From contig JAXHMJ010000003.1 in assembly GCA_034521575.1 (NCBI GenBank), forward strand, positions 248,001-312,000: a stretch of 64,000 nt of DNA, read 5' to 3'. This document shows positions 1-10,000 of this stretch, piece after piece. The stretch comes from a candidate division KSB1 bacterium (GTDB lineage: Bacteria > Zhuqueibacterota > Zhuqueibacteria > Residuimicrobiales > Krinioviventaceae). The notes below the pieces were generated by a model. That model saw nothing but the letters and a program-made list of their open reading frames with translations, was not told the origin of the DNA and made no database searches. Every line of letters starts with the position of its first letter. Positions within the stretch are counted from its first letter, which is position 1. The position numbers were made by a program, and so were the translations under genes.

Positions 1-1397
1 CTGGCCAGGCTGATGCGGTAGCGCCGGGGATGCGGGATGAGCGGAGATGCCTCAATAGCCATGTTTCCATCCGGGTAGAGATATAATTTTGCTTTTAATT
101 CCTGCTTGTCTGTATCTATTCCGGATTTCAGCTGCTGCCCGGCTCTGCTTGCGTCAAACGGAAATCCAAAATAACGAGCGGAGTGGCGCAGACGGTCTAA
201 ATGCAGATCCAGAAGAAAGAAACCCGTTTCCGCCCTCCATAACAATGATTCGAACAGATAGTGGGGCGGCATTTGATGTAAAATCCTTGTTTTGGTGAGT
301 GTTTCCCGGTATTCATGAGAATCAACAGAATCCCAGACAATGCCGCCGCCGGTTCCGTACTCGGCCCGGCCCGATTTCTTGTTCCACAGCAGAGTGCGGA
401 TGGCCACGTTGAACTGGGATCGGTTTTCCGGGGACATGAATCCAATGCTGCCGGTGTATATATTCCGCGGTGTGGTCTCGAGTTTCGTGATGATGTTCAT
501 GGCGCTTGCCTTGGGAGCGCCGGTGATGGAGGCTGCCGGATAGAGCGCCTTGAAAATATTGACCCGGGAAGCATCTGTCAAGCAAGTGACGGTACTGGTC
601 ATTTGCCAGACCGTCGGATAGCGCTCCACCTGGTTCAGAAAGGGGACGTCGATGCTGCCGGTCCGGGCCACCCGCCCCATGTCGTTGCGCACCATATCCA
701 CAATCATGGTGTTTTCCGCCCGGTCTTTTGCAGAGTGGTAAAGCCGGTTGGCCCGCTGCTGATCCTGACATGCTGTAACGGCGCGCGCAGCGGTGCCTTT
801 CATCGGTTTGGATACCAATTTGTCTGCATTAGTGCTGAAAAACAATTCCGGCGACGCGCAGCAGATGCACCAGTCCGGTAGATTGATGCAGGCGCCGTAC
901 CCCGGACCCTGAGCGCGGATCATCTGCTGAAACAGCGGCCAGGGTTCACTGTGTAATTCTGCCCGCTGACGATAGGTATAGTTCACCTGATAGGTGTCGC
1001 CGCGCCTGATGTGCTGTTTGATGGTCTGTATGCAACGCAGATAGTGTTTCCGTGTGACAGAGGGCTGCCAAATCAAGGCTCCCGCCTCTCCGCTCGGCTG
1101 GTTGGGAAACCGGACCGGCTCTGCCTGACGGTACAGGCCGAACCATAGCAGCGGAAAACCGGCTGGTGCATGCGTGTGCAGCGCCGGATCAAATGCGGAA
1201 GCCGCTTCGTAGGACAGAAACCCCGCCGCCCACAATCCGTTCTGTCTGACTGCGGATTCGATTTCTGTGAGAGCGGGCAGGACCTCCTGACAGCTGTCTG
1301 CCTGGATAATGCGGAGAGGATGGGAGAACAGATTCCAGCTGTGATCGTTTCGGTCGAATAGCAGAACACTGTTTTCAGATAATTGGTTGCAATGCAT
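1..1397 (-). CDS. pabB: Aminodeoxychorismate synthase component I fused to aminodeoxychorismate lyase (PabB-PabC), 3' end beyond window
   Basis: An open minus-strand frame runs off the left edge, giving about 465 residues. PabB hallmarks occur in order: KPMKGT near residue 197 (the Lys of the PIKGT motif separates PabB from TrpE), ENTMIVDMVRND near 228 and SITGAPK near 288. From about residue 385 the motif FLLDLHLDRLRHS starts a class IV aminotransferase (PabC-like) domain, so one chain should convert chorismate, with ammonia from a PabA partner, to 4-aminobenzoate for folate. The ATG at 1397 is the first start after an in-frame stop (TGA at 1427-1425); its ribosome binding site is weak. The fused arrangement is known in many bacteria. 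The glutamine amidotransferase partner is not in the window. Confidence 0.85.
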   Translation of the reverse strand, partial: MHCNQLSENSVLLFDRNDHSWNLFSHPLRIIQADSCQEVLPALTEIESAVRQNGLWAAGFLSYEAASAFDPALHTHAPAGFPLLWFGLYRQAEPVRFPNQPSGEAGALIWQPSVTRKHYLRCIQTIKQHIRRGDTYQVNYTYRQRAELHSEPWPLFQQMIRAQGPGYGACINLPDWCICCASPELFFSTNADKLVSKPMKGTAARAVTACQDQQRANRLYHSAKDRAENTMIVDMVRNDMGRVARTGSIDVPFLNQVERYPTVWQMTSTVTCLTDASRVNIFKALYPAASITGAPKASAMNIITKLETTPRNIYTGSIGFMSPENRSQFNVAIRTLLWNKKSGRAEYGTGGGIVWDSVDSHEYRETLTKTRILHQMPPHYLFESLLWRAETGFFLLDLHLDRLRHSARYFGFPFDASRAGQQLKSGIDTDKQELKAKLYLYPDGNMAIEASPLIPHPRRYRISLA

Positions 1398-1495
1398 GTG
1401 TCGATGGGGATGAATGGATTCGAATCATATTGGCTAATTGTTGTTCCAAGGTAATCCTTTTCATTCAAACATACAATAGAGGACTGTAAAATTTA

Positions 1496-1939
1496 TCAGC
1501 GCCCAGCGTGTTCATACAATCGTTTTGCCGGATTGTCCGCTGATACACTCCAGGATATAGCTTTATACCCGGATTCTGCGCTCTGTAAAAGCTGTTTAGG
1601 CAGCAGGGTTCCGATCCCCCTGCTGCGGAATTCCGGCAACACTGCCAGAACCAGTTCAGGGGTATCCTCATCGACAAATCCATAACCTTTGTTTTGCTCA
1701 GGGAATAATCTGAACCAGGCGGCTCCCATTTCTTGTCCGGTTCGTTTATTTACGGCAATGAATCCCGTATCTCCATTTTTTTCCCAGTTCTGAAAGTACC
1801 GGGTGAGTGCGGGATCTGACAGAATGCTCCGATCCGGAGGTTCTGCACCTTCCGGAACGAATACAGCCTGATACATTGTTTCCTGCTGAAACCGATGCTG
1901 TTCATGCGTTAACGGTAGAATGTCAATGACCGGATTCAA
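1496..1939 (-). CDS. GNAT-family N-acetyltransferase
   Basis: About 147 residues with the GNAT fold signature: an N-terminal TMYQAVFVPEGAEPP stretch typical of one GNAT subgroup, GFIAVNKRTGQEMGAAWFR for the central strands, and the acetyl-CoA pyrophosphate loop as LPEFRSRGIGTLL (Q/R-x-x-G-x-G/A), then the ADNPAKRLYEHAG end. The open frame extends far upstream inside the esterase gene, but family similarity begins only after the esterase stop. The best start is TTG at 1939, five bases after the esterase TAA, with a GGAG sequence upstream. Likely co-transcribed and translationally coupled with the esterase. The acetyl acceptor cannot be predicted. Confidence 0.75.
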   Translation of the reverse strand: MNPVIDILPLTHEQHRFQQETMYQAVFVPEGAEPPDRSILSDPALTRYFQNWEKNGDTGFIAVNKRTGQEMGAAWFRLFPEQNKGYGFVDEDTPELVLAVLPEFRSRGIGTLLPKQLLQSAESGYKAISWSVSADNPAKRLYEHAGR

Positions 1940-1943
1940 TATA

Positions 1944-2849
1944 TTACTCTGCTCCGCTTTGAATCTCTCTCTCCAATCCGCTTGGTCCGTGAGGTGCAAT
2001 GTTTTGAAAGATCCAGCGCAGTCCGCGACTGTATCCTTCGGATTTGACCCCGGAATGGCGTTCACCCTCAATAGCAAAGTTGAGGAGGGCAAACTCGTCA
2101 TAGTTCCGCGTCGCCAGTTTCTTTTGCAGTGCGATAATGGGTTCGCGAAAGGGTTCATATTCGTCTGTACCGTAGGACAGAAACAAGCGAACCTGCAATG
2201 TTTTATGAGTTGCGGCATATCGATCATCACGGTCGAACAGATAGCGGTTGTCCCATCCGGCTGCCGGACTGATGGCGATATAGCGCTTGAACAGGTTTGG
2301 TTTTTCGTACATGGCGTATAATACGAACAGACCTCCCATCGAACTACCTGCCAAAGCCCGATCCTTTGCATCGACTCGGTACTCGGATTGCATGTAGGGG
2401 ATAACTGTTTTTTCAATAAATGTTAAAAATTCAGGTCCCTGACCGGATTTTATGTTTGCCGCACTGACTCGAGTCGGTGACAGATCTCTCGAGCGAAGAT
2501 CACCATAGTTTACATCCTCTCCCGGATATGAAAATCCCACCATGATCAATTCAGGCAGCACATTGTCATAGGTCAGTTGTCCGTAAATAGAATGCAAAAG
2601 CGGCATATCCCAGTATGCATCGGTAAAATAGAGCACTGGATAATGTTTTTCAGGTGAATTTTCATAACTGTCTGGTAAATAAATGACCAATTCATGTTCG
2701 TGACCGGTCCATTCCGATTTCATCTGGACTTTATGGGTATTGTTCAGAACAAAGGGGGGTGTTTCTGCTTGTGTTTTCATGCTCAGACTGAAATTGACCA
2801 GGATTAAGAACACTGTAAACTTGAATTGTTTCAAAACAACCTGTGTCAT
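1944..2849 (-). CDS. Secreted alpha/beta-hydrolase, Fes/IroE-like esterase (COG2819 type)
   Basis: A 301-residue protein with an N-terminal signal peptide (about residues 1-28), then an esterase-D/enterochelin-esterase-like alpha/beta-hydrolase fold. The nucleophile elbow is ALAGSSMGGLFVLYAM; the likely acid lies in SYGTDEYEP and the catalytic His in EGERHSGV. The N-terminal YLPDSYENSPEKHYPVLYFT segment is characteristic of this family. The start at 2849 has a GGAAA ribosome binding site. Members cleave siderophore or acylated-sugar esters. The specificity here is unknown, and with no iron genes nearby a carbohydrate ester is equally possible. Confidence 0.8.
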   Translation of the reverse strand: MTQVVLKQFKFTVFLILVNFSLSMKTQAETPPFVLNNTHKVQMKSEWTGHEHELVIYLPDSYENSPEKHYPVLYFTDAYWDMPLLHSIYGQLTYDNVLPELIMVGFSYPGEDVNYGDLRSRDLSPTRVSAANIKSGQGPEFLTFIEKTVIPYMQSEYRVDAKDRALAGSSMGGLFVLYAMYEKPNLFKRYIAISPAAGWDNRYLFDRDDRYAATHKTLQVRLFLSYGTDEYEPFREPIIALQKKLATRNYDEFALLNFAIEGERHSGVKSEGYSRGLRWIFQNIAPHGPSGLEREIQSGAE

Positions 2850-2989
2850 GACGTTTTCCTTTCGTGTTGAACTCGAGTGGCTTGATGATTCAATCTTGTA
2901 CCGGGTCGGTGAGTATGGACTGTTTTTACAGATTTTGGGATACGGCTTGATACGCTTTAGAAGCTGTGTCGCTATAGAGTATATTCAAG

Positions 2990-3011
2990 GCCCCGGAAAA
3001 GCATCCGGGGC
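2990..3011 (-). terminator. Hairpin terminator after the SMP-30-like gene
   Basis: Eight-base-pair GC-rich stem (GCCCCGGA / TCCGGGGC) with a six-base loop, nine bases beyond the stop of the minus-strand propeller gene. The following T tract is interrupted (CCTTGAATA), so termination may be only moderately efficient. Confidence 0.5.
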
Positions 3012-3019
3012 TGAATAGA

Positions 3020-3934
3020 TTACGGTAGTTTGATTTCATAAACCGTTCCGGCCTTCATATCGGGCAACAATAACCGGCCTTTGTCCTCTTCCAGATAAAA
3101 ATCGGCTGCGCTCTGCAGAGTATCCACGAGCACGGTGGATTCCCCGGTGGCAGCATCCATTTTCCAGAGAGTGCCCTGCGCCCAGCTGCTGATATAATAA
3201 TTGCCCTGACTGTCCTGGGCCACCCCGTCTGCGCCGCGATAGGCGCCGGGCAGCTGGGTCAGATCGCCGTCCTCCTGAACAAGCAGATTGCCCAAAAAGA
3301 AGGCGCCGATCAACAGCTTTCCGTCATTGTTCACATTTACGCCGTTGGGATTCAGCATTATATCCGAGGTGTCCTGGGCTATCGTCACATTTCCGTCAAG
3401 ATCGACATGATACACGCGCCCGACCACCGGGATGGCTGCTGCCTCGTCGCTGTCCAGCGGCCAAAGCTTGTCCTCCTGGTCCCACATTTGGTTTGATGCG
3501 CCCATATCCGTGACATAAATGCCGGTGCCGTTTTCATCCACAGCAACATCGTTCAAATAAAGAACCTCATGCGGGAAATCCATTTGATCAACCCAAACGC
3601 CGGCAACGCCGTTCGCATCAATCTCCCAGATTTTGGTGACATCCGATACATACAGATGATTGTTCAGATAAACAATGCCCTTTGGGTCGTTAAAATTCGT
3701 GGAAAACGTGCGGACAACACCCGGTGCGAGTTCGACGATTTCGCCGTCCTCGGGTTCATTGCCGTCCATCAGAGTGACATAATAATTGCCGTTAAATCCC
3801 TTGGTAATGCTTTCCGGTTTTTCTCCGACGTCAATCGGGAATTGGACCTCGGCAACGCTGCCGCACATGATGAGCAGAACCGCTGCAGTAGCCGTCAACA
3901 CAGTTGTAAATTTAAACCATGTATTGCGTTTCAT
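3020..3934 (-). CDS. SMP-30/gluconolactonase-like beta-propeller protein, exported
   Basis: A 304-residue protein with an N-terminal hydrophobic export signal (about residues 9-28), then repeated propeller blades: DPKGIVYLNNHLYVSD, LNDVAVDENGTGIYVTD, NPNGVNVNNDGKLLIG and ADGVAQDSQGNYYIS. This is the SMP-30/gluconolaconase/LRE-like or NHL-type six-bladed fold. The family includes sugar-lactone hydrolases and many binding proteins; metal ligands cannot be assigned with certainty here. It lies 18 bases after the Gfo/Idh/MocA gene on the same strand, so they probably share a transcript, consistent with sugar oxidation to a lactone followed by hydrolysis. However, this protein appears exported while the oxidoreductase is cytoplasmic. 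Confidence 0.7.
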   Translation of the reverse strand: MKRNTWFKFTTVLTATAAVLLIMCGSVAEVQFPIDVGEKPESITKGFNGNYYVTLMDGNEPEDGEIVELAPGVVRTFSTNFNDPKGIVYLNNHLYVSDVTKIWEIDANGVAGVWVDQMDFPHEVLYLNDVAVDENGTGIYVTDMGASNQMWDQEDKLWPLDSDEAAAIPVVGRVYHVDLDGNVTIAQDTSDIMLNPNGVNVNNDGKLLIGAFFLGNLLVQEDGDLTQLPGAYRGADGVAQDSQGNYYISSWAQGTLWKMDAATGESTVLVDTLQSAADFYLEEDKGRLLLPDMKAGTVYEIKLP

Positions 3935-3952
3935 GTTACTCTCCTTGTTGTT

Positions 3953-4924
3953 TTATGTGTTTTGTTTATAGATTTCATCCAGTATTTGAGAAACCTGTTT
4001 ACCGTCAGTGCCGGTCACCGCGGGGTCTCTGTTTTCAAAAACAGCCTGTGTGAATTCGTGGATCAGGGGAAGATGTGCGTTCTCGTGACGCGGATGCCGT
4101 TCCATTCGCTCCTCTGATCCGGATTTGACGCGCAGAATTTCTTGATTGAGTACCGGAACGCGCAGTGTACCCTGTGTGGCGTAAATATCGAGGGTGTCGC
4201 GGTTTCCCTGCACCGCATCGGACACCCGGATCATGCCGTGAATCTGGTTGTCAAATCCCATGGACACAAACGCTGTGTCTTCAACCTCCCGGTCAAACTG
4301 CAGATTATAAAGATCAGACCGGGTATTATAAACCGTTCCGAACAGATTTTGCAGCACCTCGATGCGGTGACAGCCGAAATCCATCATGGGGCCGCCGCCG
4401 GATTTGTCTTTTTTTAGCAGCCAGTAACGCGCTTCTCCCGGTTTTTTATCGAACCAGCGAAAAGCCTGTGCATCCGCCATCACCGGTTTACCGATTTCCC
4501 CGGACGCCAGAATTTCTTTAATCCGCTGGATGATGGGATAAAATCGTCGATAATAAGCAATGCCGAGTTTGACATGATGCGATTCACACGCCTCGATCAT
4601 CCGGTCGCAGTCTTTGCTATTCAATGCCATCGGTTTTTCGCACAGCACGTGCTTGCCGGCTTGTGCCGCTTTAATGGTTTGTTGCGCGTGCAGATAGACG
4701 GGCGTGGCGATATACACCGCCTCAATTTCCGGGTCCTGAATCAAGTCATGCCAGTCGCTGTACCAGGTTTCAGCGCCGAATGTGCGGGCAAACGGCTCTG
4801 CCAGTTCGTCATGCAAACGCGCCACCGCATGCAGCTCGCAGGTTTTCAAATCACGCAGCGCCGGTGCCACGCGTTTTTGCGCGATATCACCGCATCCGAC
4901 GAGACCCCATTTGAGTGTTTTCAT
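3953..4924 (-). CDS. Gfo/Idh/MocA-family oxidoreductase
   Basis: The N-terminal Rossmann motif is KWGLVGCGDIAQKRVAPAL (GxGxxA-like), followed by VYIATPVYLHAQQTIKAA and the family EKP signature in HVLCEKPMALN; the Lys of EKP is catalytic in the family. The C-terminal half has GGGPMMDFGCHRIEVLQNLFG, with the D-x-G-x-H sequence that lines the sugar site. Size, about 323 residues, is normal. An ATG also exists at 4936, but the ATG at 4924 has a GGAG ribosome binding site at the right distance and gives the usual family N-terminus. Predicted NAD(P)-dependent dehydrogenase of a sugar or inositol derivative in the cytoplasm; substrate unknown. Confidence 0.85.
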   Translation of the reverse strand: MKTLKWGLVGCGDIAQKRVAPALRDLKTCELHAVARLHDELAEPFARTFGAETWYSDWHDLIQDPEIEAVYIATPVYLHAQQTIKAAQAGKHVLCEKPMALNSKDCDRMIEACESHHVKLGIAYYRRFYPIIQRIKEILASGEIGKPVMADAQAFRWFDKKPGEARYWLLKKDKSGGGPMMDFGCHRIEVLQNLFGTVYNTRSDLYNLQFDREVEDTAFVSMGFDNQIHGMIRVSDAVQGNRDTLDIYATQGTLRVPVLNQEILRVKSGSEERMERHPRHENAHLPLIHEFTQAVFENRDPAVTGTDGKQVSQILDEIYKQNT

Positions 4925-5139
4925 GCTGTTCTCCATGATTGTTCTGACAATTCTGTTTCGCTATTCCGATTTGCAGTATGTGCCAGATATAACCGCCTGC
5001 CGCTAAACCGGATTTTTAAACTCGGGAATCCTGAAAGATACGTGTTTTATTGAGGATTTGCAACAGGATTGTTGTTTATTGTTGTGCTGCAAATGATCGT
5101 TGCAGGTGCTTGACGGGCAATCGGGATTCCCGACCAGGC

Positions 5140-5221
5140 GTTGCATGGCAACATCGCAAAAAGATCGCCCCGGATAACAGACAAAATCCTGCCTCTCCTG
5201 TTTGTCGCATAACAGTTATGC
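5140..5221. promoter_or_regulatory. Two short palindromes upstream of the oxidoreductase operon (possible operators)
   Basis: The upstream region of the minus-strand operon (4937-5282) has no gene. It contains GTTGCATGGCAAC at 5140-5152 (five-base arms) and the perfect 15-base palindrome GCATAACAGTTATGC at 5207-5221. Symmetry and location suggest repressor binding sites, but no regulator is identified and no clear promoter was seen. Confidence 0.3.
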
Positions 5222-5282
5222 TCTGGTATGCTATTTTAATTTATTGCCAAGTGTAAAAAAAGCAATAAAATAAAAAATGTTA

Positions 5283-5312
5283 AAACAGTACGTACCGGGG
5301 TACGTACTGTTT
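5283..5312 (-). terminator. Rho-independent terminator after the GH lipoprotein gene
   Basis: Perfect 14-base arms AAACAGTACGTACC / GGTACGTACTGTTT lie just beyond the stop at 5322; on the minus strand they are followed by a T-rich tract (TTTTAACATTTTTT). A very similar hairpin sits at 62104-62131. Confidence 0.7.
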
Positions 5313-5321
5313 GTGTTCGTC

Positions 5322-6632
5322 TTACTGGTTCACATAAAACGGAATATTGGCGGTAGCGGTGCGGTTAATGTCGGGGTCTTTGATATACACAAAAATGCGA
5401 TAGGGACCCGGCTGTTGCGGCGCTTTGAATCGGGCTTGGACGGTGTGATTCTGCTCAAAACGGTTTTCTACTTTGGCGGGTTTGCCTTCGCGGTCGCCGC
5501 CGGATTTCAGATCCGTGCTTTCGTGGTAAATCTCCCATTCGATCTGAACCGATTGAGAATCCGCGGCATGCGAATAGACCACAGCCTCGACCGGTTCACC
5601 GGGTTGTACAGAAATATCATCAATGGCTTGTTGTCCGTCCAGTCTCACCGAATCAATACTCGGGGAGCGGTGCTCCGGCCATTCGCCGGTCCAGTTGCGC
5701 TGCATGGCATCGATCACTTCCAGGGGATCGCCGTTTTCCATAAACATGCCGTACCAGGTATGCGTGCGCTCCTGTTTTTGTCCCCACAGAAACGCATAAG
5801 AACCGAGACAGCGGCTGGTGTCACTTGCGATGGCCTGTTGGTAATGCTTGTAATACGCCTTTCGTTTTTCAGTCGAAGTCTCTTCAATGGCCACATCCCA
5901 TTCCGTGCGCGGCGCCGCCCAGTGTCCGGTGGGCCCCCATTCGGTGACGATATAGGCTTTTTCCCAGCCGGTTTTCCTTACATCCTCAGTTAGTCGGGCC
6001 AGACTGCCGTAGGCATTGACTGCCAGCAGATCGAGGTCTGTGCAGCGTTGCTTGATCTCCTGCATGCGCTCCTCAACAACGCCTGCGGTCATGGTGGTGG
6101 TGGGATGATGCGGATCCAGGTCATGGATCATTTTCGATACATCGTTCACCGCGTTCCAGACTTGAGGGTTGGTGTAATTGAGTCCCAGTTCATTGCCAAC
6201 ACCCCACATCAACACGGCCGGGTGATCCTTGTATTTCAGAACCTCGGCGCGCATGCGCTCCAGCTGCTGCGCCACGGCCTGTTCATCGTTATAGTCAAAC
6301 CCGTGACGTTCGCGTTGCATGTCCAGCCCTAAACAGACAGACAGGCCTTTTTCATGCGCCTTGTCCAGCAGGGCCATGGTGCGCTCTCCGGTTCCCCAGG
6401 TTCGGACGGAATTGCCGCCGATGGAGACCAGCAGGTCCAGATGTCCCCAGCCGCCTACGCCTTTAATAAAGTAGGGTTTTCCGTCCCGATACAGTTCAAA
6501 GCGGCCGTTTTCCTCGCGGATTTCAACCGGGATGGGGCTTTGATTGGTATTGCATGCGGTTGCCAGAAAAATCAGGGTTATTACAGCCAAAATCAGGACT
6601 GTTTGGATCATTGCAAATTGTTTTGTATTCAT
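5322..6632 (-). CDS. TIM-barrel glycoside hydrolase lipoprotein (GH2 catalytic-domain-like)
   Basis: 436 residues. The signal peptide ends in a lipobox (LATAC, Cys27), so the protein is a membrane-anchored lipoprotein. The FELYRDGKPYFIKGVGGWG entry and (beta/alpha)8 pattern match the catalytic domain of GH2 and its single-domain relatives. The likely acid/base is E148 in WGVGNELG and the nucleophile E231 in YIVTEWGPTG. The C-terminal ~110 residues form an Ig-like beta domain (VQPGEPVEAVVYSHAAD...). It is separated from the oxidoreductase operon by a terminator and is probably its own transcription unit. The substrate is unclear; a beta-linked glycan is likely, and a role in glucan use with the locus at 17-43 kb is only a guess. 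Confidence 0.75.
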   Translation of the reverse strand: MNTKQFAMIQTVLILAVITLIFLATACNTNQSPIPVEIREENGRFELYRDGKPYFIKGVGGWGHLDLLVSIGGNSVRTWGTGERTMALLDKAHEKGLSVCLGLDMQRERHGFDYNDEQAVAQQLERMRAEVLKYKDHPAVLMWGVGNELGLNYTNPQVWNAVNDVSKMIHDLDPHHPTTTMTAGVVEERMQEIKQRCTDLDLLAVNAYGSLARLTEDVRKTGWEKAYIVTEWGPTGHWAAPRTEWDVAIEETSTEKRKAYYKHYQQAIASDTSRCLGSYAFLWGQKQERTHTWYGMFMENGDPLEVIDAMQRNWTGEWPEHRSPSIDSVRLDGQQAIDDISVQPGEPVEAVVYSHAADSQSVQIEWEIYHESTDLKSGGDREGKPAKVENRFEQNHTVQARFKAPQQPGPYRIFVYIKDPDINRTATANIPFYVNQ

Positions 6633-7059
6633 AATGGCTCCGTATATGTTTAAACGTAAAGATTCAAATGATGCAGGACACGCTATACAGCTGTACGTGT
6701 CTGCAGGAATTTGTGCGGCTGCCTGAGATGTCAGACAGATTATTGCGGGGAGAATTGTACAAGGTTATTCACCTCAAATATGCAAAATAATTCCGCAAAT
6801 GCAAGAAAAAAATGGTTCTATAGCGAATCGAGCGGGTAAGAAATTTTAGCGACAAAGATAGTAAAGATAATCAAAAATTGAATATACAGTTTTTTCCTTG
6901 GCTGTCCTTTCTCTGCGCCTCTGCCTGCATCTCTTTTAAAAAATCAATCCACGCAAAGAAGCAAAGATCGCAAAGAAAAACAAGAGTTAATCCAAATTAT
7001 GATTTCAAATCGTTGGGAATATTTATTGGCCTGAATTTTATTTAATTCTATTTTATTAT
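6633..7059. other. Intergenic region with a decayed A-rich repeat
   Basis: 427 bases without a convincing gene. The AT-rich stretch 6780-6890 should include the promoter of the minus-strand GH gene. At about 6900-6990 are CTTTCTCTGCGCCTCTGCCT and, further on, CACGCAAAGAAGCAAAGATC. These resemble the interspersed CGCAAAG-type intergenic repeat seen in many environmental bacterial genomes. No terminator was found for the long alpha-2-macroglobulin gene. Confidence 0.4.
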
Positions 7060-10000
7060 TTAAAACGCCGGCTTGACCTCAACCTCACCGGATTCAATCG
7101 CGGCCGACACCTCCGGCGAATACATGGCTTCCACCGTCACCGGCGGCAGGGTATACGTGCCGGCGAATGTGGGATTCACCTGGATAAAAAAGTTTTTCTG
7201 ACCGCGGTGCAGATCAAAGAACCAGTTGACCCGGTCGTCGCGGATGTCCATATACTCGCCGTTATCCGGATTGTAAGATTGAATCCAGGTCGGTAGGTTC
7301 TGCTGTGTCAGGCGCGGATTGATGATCTCCCAGCCGGCCGGCAGCAGACTCGACAGGGCCAGTTCCTCAAGCGGATTTCCACTCTGATTAATCACCTGGT
7401 AACGGACCCAGAACGGCTGTCCCTGGGACAGAGCCTCGACGGATATTTCGTGTCCCTCTTTGCCGTAAAACGCGCGCGCCAGCTTGACACCCTGCTGCTG
7501 CGCCGGAATGATATCCTTTAGAGGTATGCCTTCCTCGAACAGCGTGATAAATAGCGGCGCATCGGATTTTGGCGTCACAGTGATCGCTTTGGCATAGGCA
7601 TCGCTGACGTCCATGGACATCTGGTAATCGTTCAGAATAAAATCTTTGGCGGCATTGTCACCGGTCTGCACGCTGAATTCCACACTGCCCTGTGACAGGG
7701 ATGATTGCGCGTAAAATTTAGACGATGCCAATAGCGCAGATCCGATATCATGCGTAGAATACCAGCCTGTGGCGCTGAACTGCTTGCTAAAGGCGCGCAC
7801 ATGTCCGGCGGCTGCTTTCACGTCCTGCATATCCAGAGCGCAGCAGGTCATGAGCGCCTGATCGCGGATCACAGAACCAAAGGTGCCGCTCATTTCCCGA
7901 TACGGAGAAATCGAGGTGTCGATCTGTTTCTGAATATCGTTGGCCGCCGCCTGTTCGCCGGACAGGGCGTATGCTGCGGCCAGCAGTGATTGGGACAGCG
8001 GATCCAGCTCCGGCAGCAGGGTTTCACGCATCAGGTTCATGGCGCCGTGATGCGGATGCCCGGCGAGGGACAATACATACAGCCGGTATGCCTGATAGCG
8101 ATGATCTTCCCGGACCTCTCCGGCCTGGCTTTGCGCGCTTTGCCGCCAGCGCCGAAGGAGCGATGCCGGGATGTGATAGCCCAGTTGTTCGGCGAGCACC
8201 AGAAAATGTCCCGCATAAATAGAGCCCCAGTCCGAGTAGCGCTGTTTGTAATACTCGTTCACCGGCCAGAACGAAAATCCCTGTTTGATCTGAAACGACG
8301 GCAGTTTATCAATGGTTTGAGTGATATTGTTCTGGATGGCTTGAGCTTCCTGTTCACTGACGTCCATGACATTGTCAATATACAACTGTGCCATGCCGGT
8401 GGATACGGTTTGTTCCAGGCAGCCGTAGGGATAACGGATCACGCGTTTAAAACGTTTCTGCAGCTGGATGTCGGGAATGCGGGTGAACGCCAGGGTCGCC
8501 GAGTTGGTGCCCGGCAAGCCGATTTTTTCCGGAGTTAATACCACCGGCTGGTCCTGAGCCGTGGTATCGGTGACCCGGGTATAGAACGGATTGAACGGCC
8601 GCACCGGAAACTCGGCCTGCGCCGACGCCTGCTCACGGCCGGATTCGGCCTGAACGGTCAGCTCGGAGCCGCCGATGCGTTCATCAGCTTGTATGTCAAA
8701 GATCACGTCTTTTTCACCGGTTCCTTTAAAGGTCAGGGATTTGCGCGTGCTGTCCCGGATGTTGAGCAGGTCCGAGGTTCGGCATTCGACAGTAACGTTG
8801 CGGATATTCTCGTCATGGGCAAACACCGTCACAGGCACATAAAATTTGTCGCCGGGACGCGCGAAACGCGGAATGGTGGGCAGCACCATCAATGGACTCT
8901 TGACCCGGATATCCGCGTCCTGCGCAGCATAAGCATGGCCGCTGCAGGCGGTGAGCATGGCGCGTACCGAGCCGATAGTGTTGTGCATATCAAAGGAAAG
9001 AGCTTTTGTTTTACCCGGTTTTATACTGAACGGGCCTTTGAAAAACACCACCGGTTTGAAGCGTTGGATATTTTCCAGTTCTGCGAGTCCCGCCCCGGCG
9101 CGTTTGGCCATCGCCTCGGCATAGCCGCCGCCGATGGAGAAATACACGTTCATATCCGGAAGGAGCACACCCAGAATCTCATCCCAGGTATCCAGTGTGG
9201 TCACACCGAGACGCAGTTTTTTGAAATAGTGCTCCCAGGGATCGGGCGTTGTAAAATCTGTCAAATTTAGCAGCCCTTCGTCCACGATCGCCAGGGTAGC
9301 GGAAATCGCTTTGCGGTTGGGATTGGCAATGTCGATGCGGAACGACTCGCCCGGACGCACCGTTTCAGGAGCCGTCATCCGCACATTCAGGCGCGTCTGC
9401 GGCGATTCCACGAACACAGGCTGGATGCCGAAAATGCGCCGCGGCAGATCGTTGTCCTTGTGTTCGTGCGGCTGGATCAAACTCAGGGACGCATAGCAGT
9501 TGGGGATCATGTCCTGCGTGATTTTAAACCCGATTTTCGTGCGTTCCTTGTCCACGGATCCCACTTTTTGCAGCAGGATGCGTTCGTCCTGTTCGAGGGT
9601 AAACAAATACAGGCCTTTATCCGGAGTGGTAAAGCTGAGTTCCGCCTTGTCACCCGGCGCAAAGCGGTCCTGATTCAGGGTGAGATTCAGGAACGGCTGA
9701 TCGGTTTGTTCGTCCGGCTGCGCCTGACGTCCCCATTGCGAGGCGCTAAAGGTGACGGACGCGCTCTGGCCGGTCTGCAGGTCTTCGACACGGATCATGT
9801 GAAGACCTTCTTCATCCACCAGGGTTCGAAACGCCAGCGGATTGGTTGCGGATTTCAGAGTTTTGCTTTCCACCTCAAAGGTGTTGTCCAGTTTCCTGAA
9901 TGTTTTATCGCGGTTGCGATAGTATTCCCACCACCAGTAATTGCGGTTGATGTAATGTGAGACCCGCAGGTTGTGACCGGAGACCGGCTGACCGTCGAAT

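Noticed and set aside
1496-2416. A 306-codon acetyltransferase starting at 2416
   Set aside because: The first half overlaps the esterase gene in another frame and has no family pattern; homology starts only near 1939.
5277-5993. 238-codon plus-strand frame opposite the GH lipoprotein gene
   Set aside because: It begins in the terminator hairpin and reads the complement of a gene with catalytic motifs and a lipobox.
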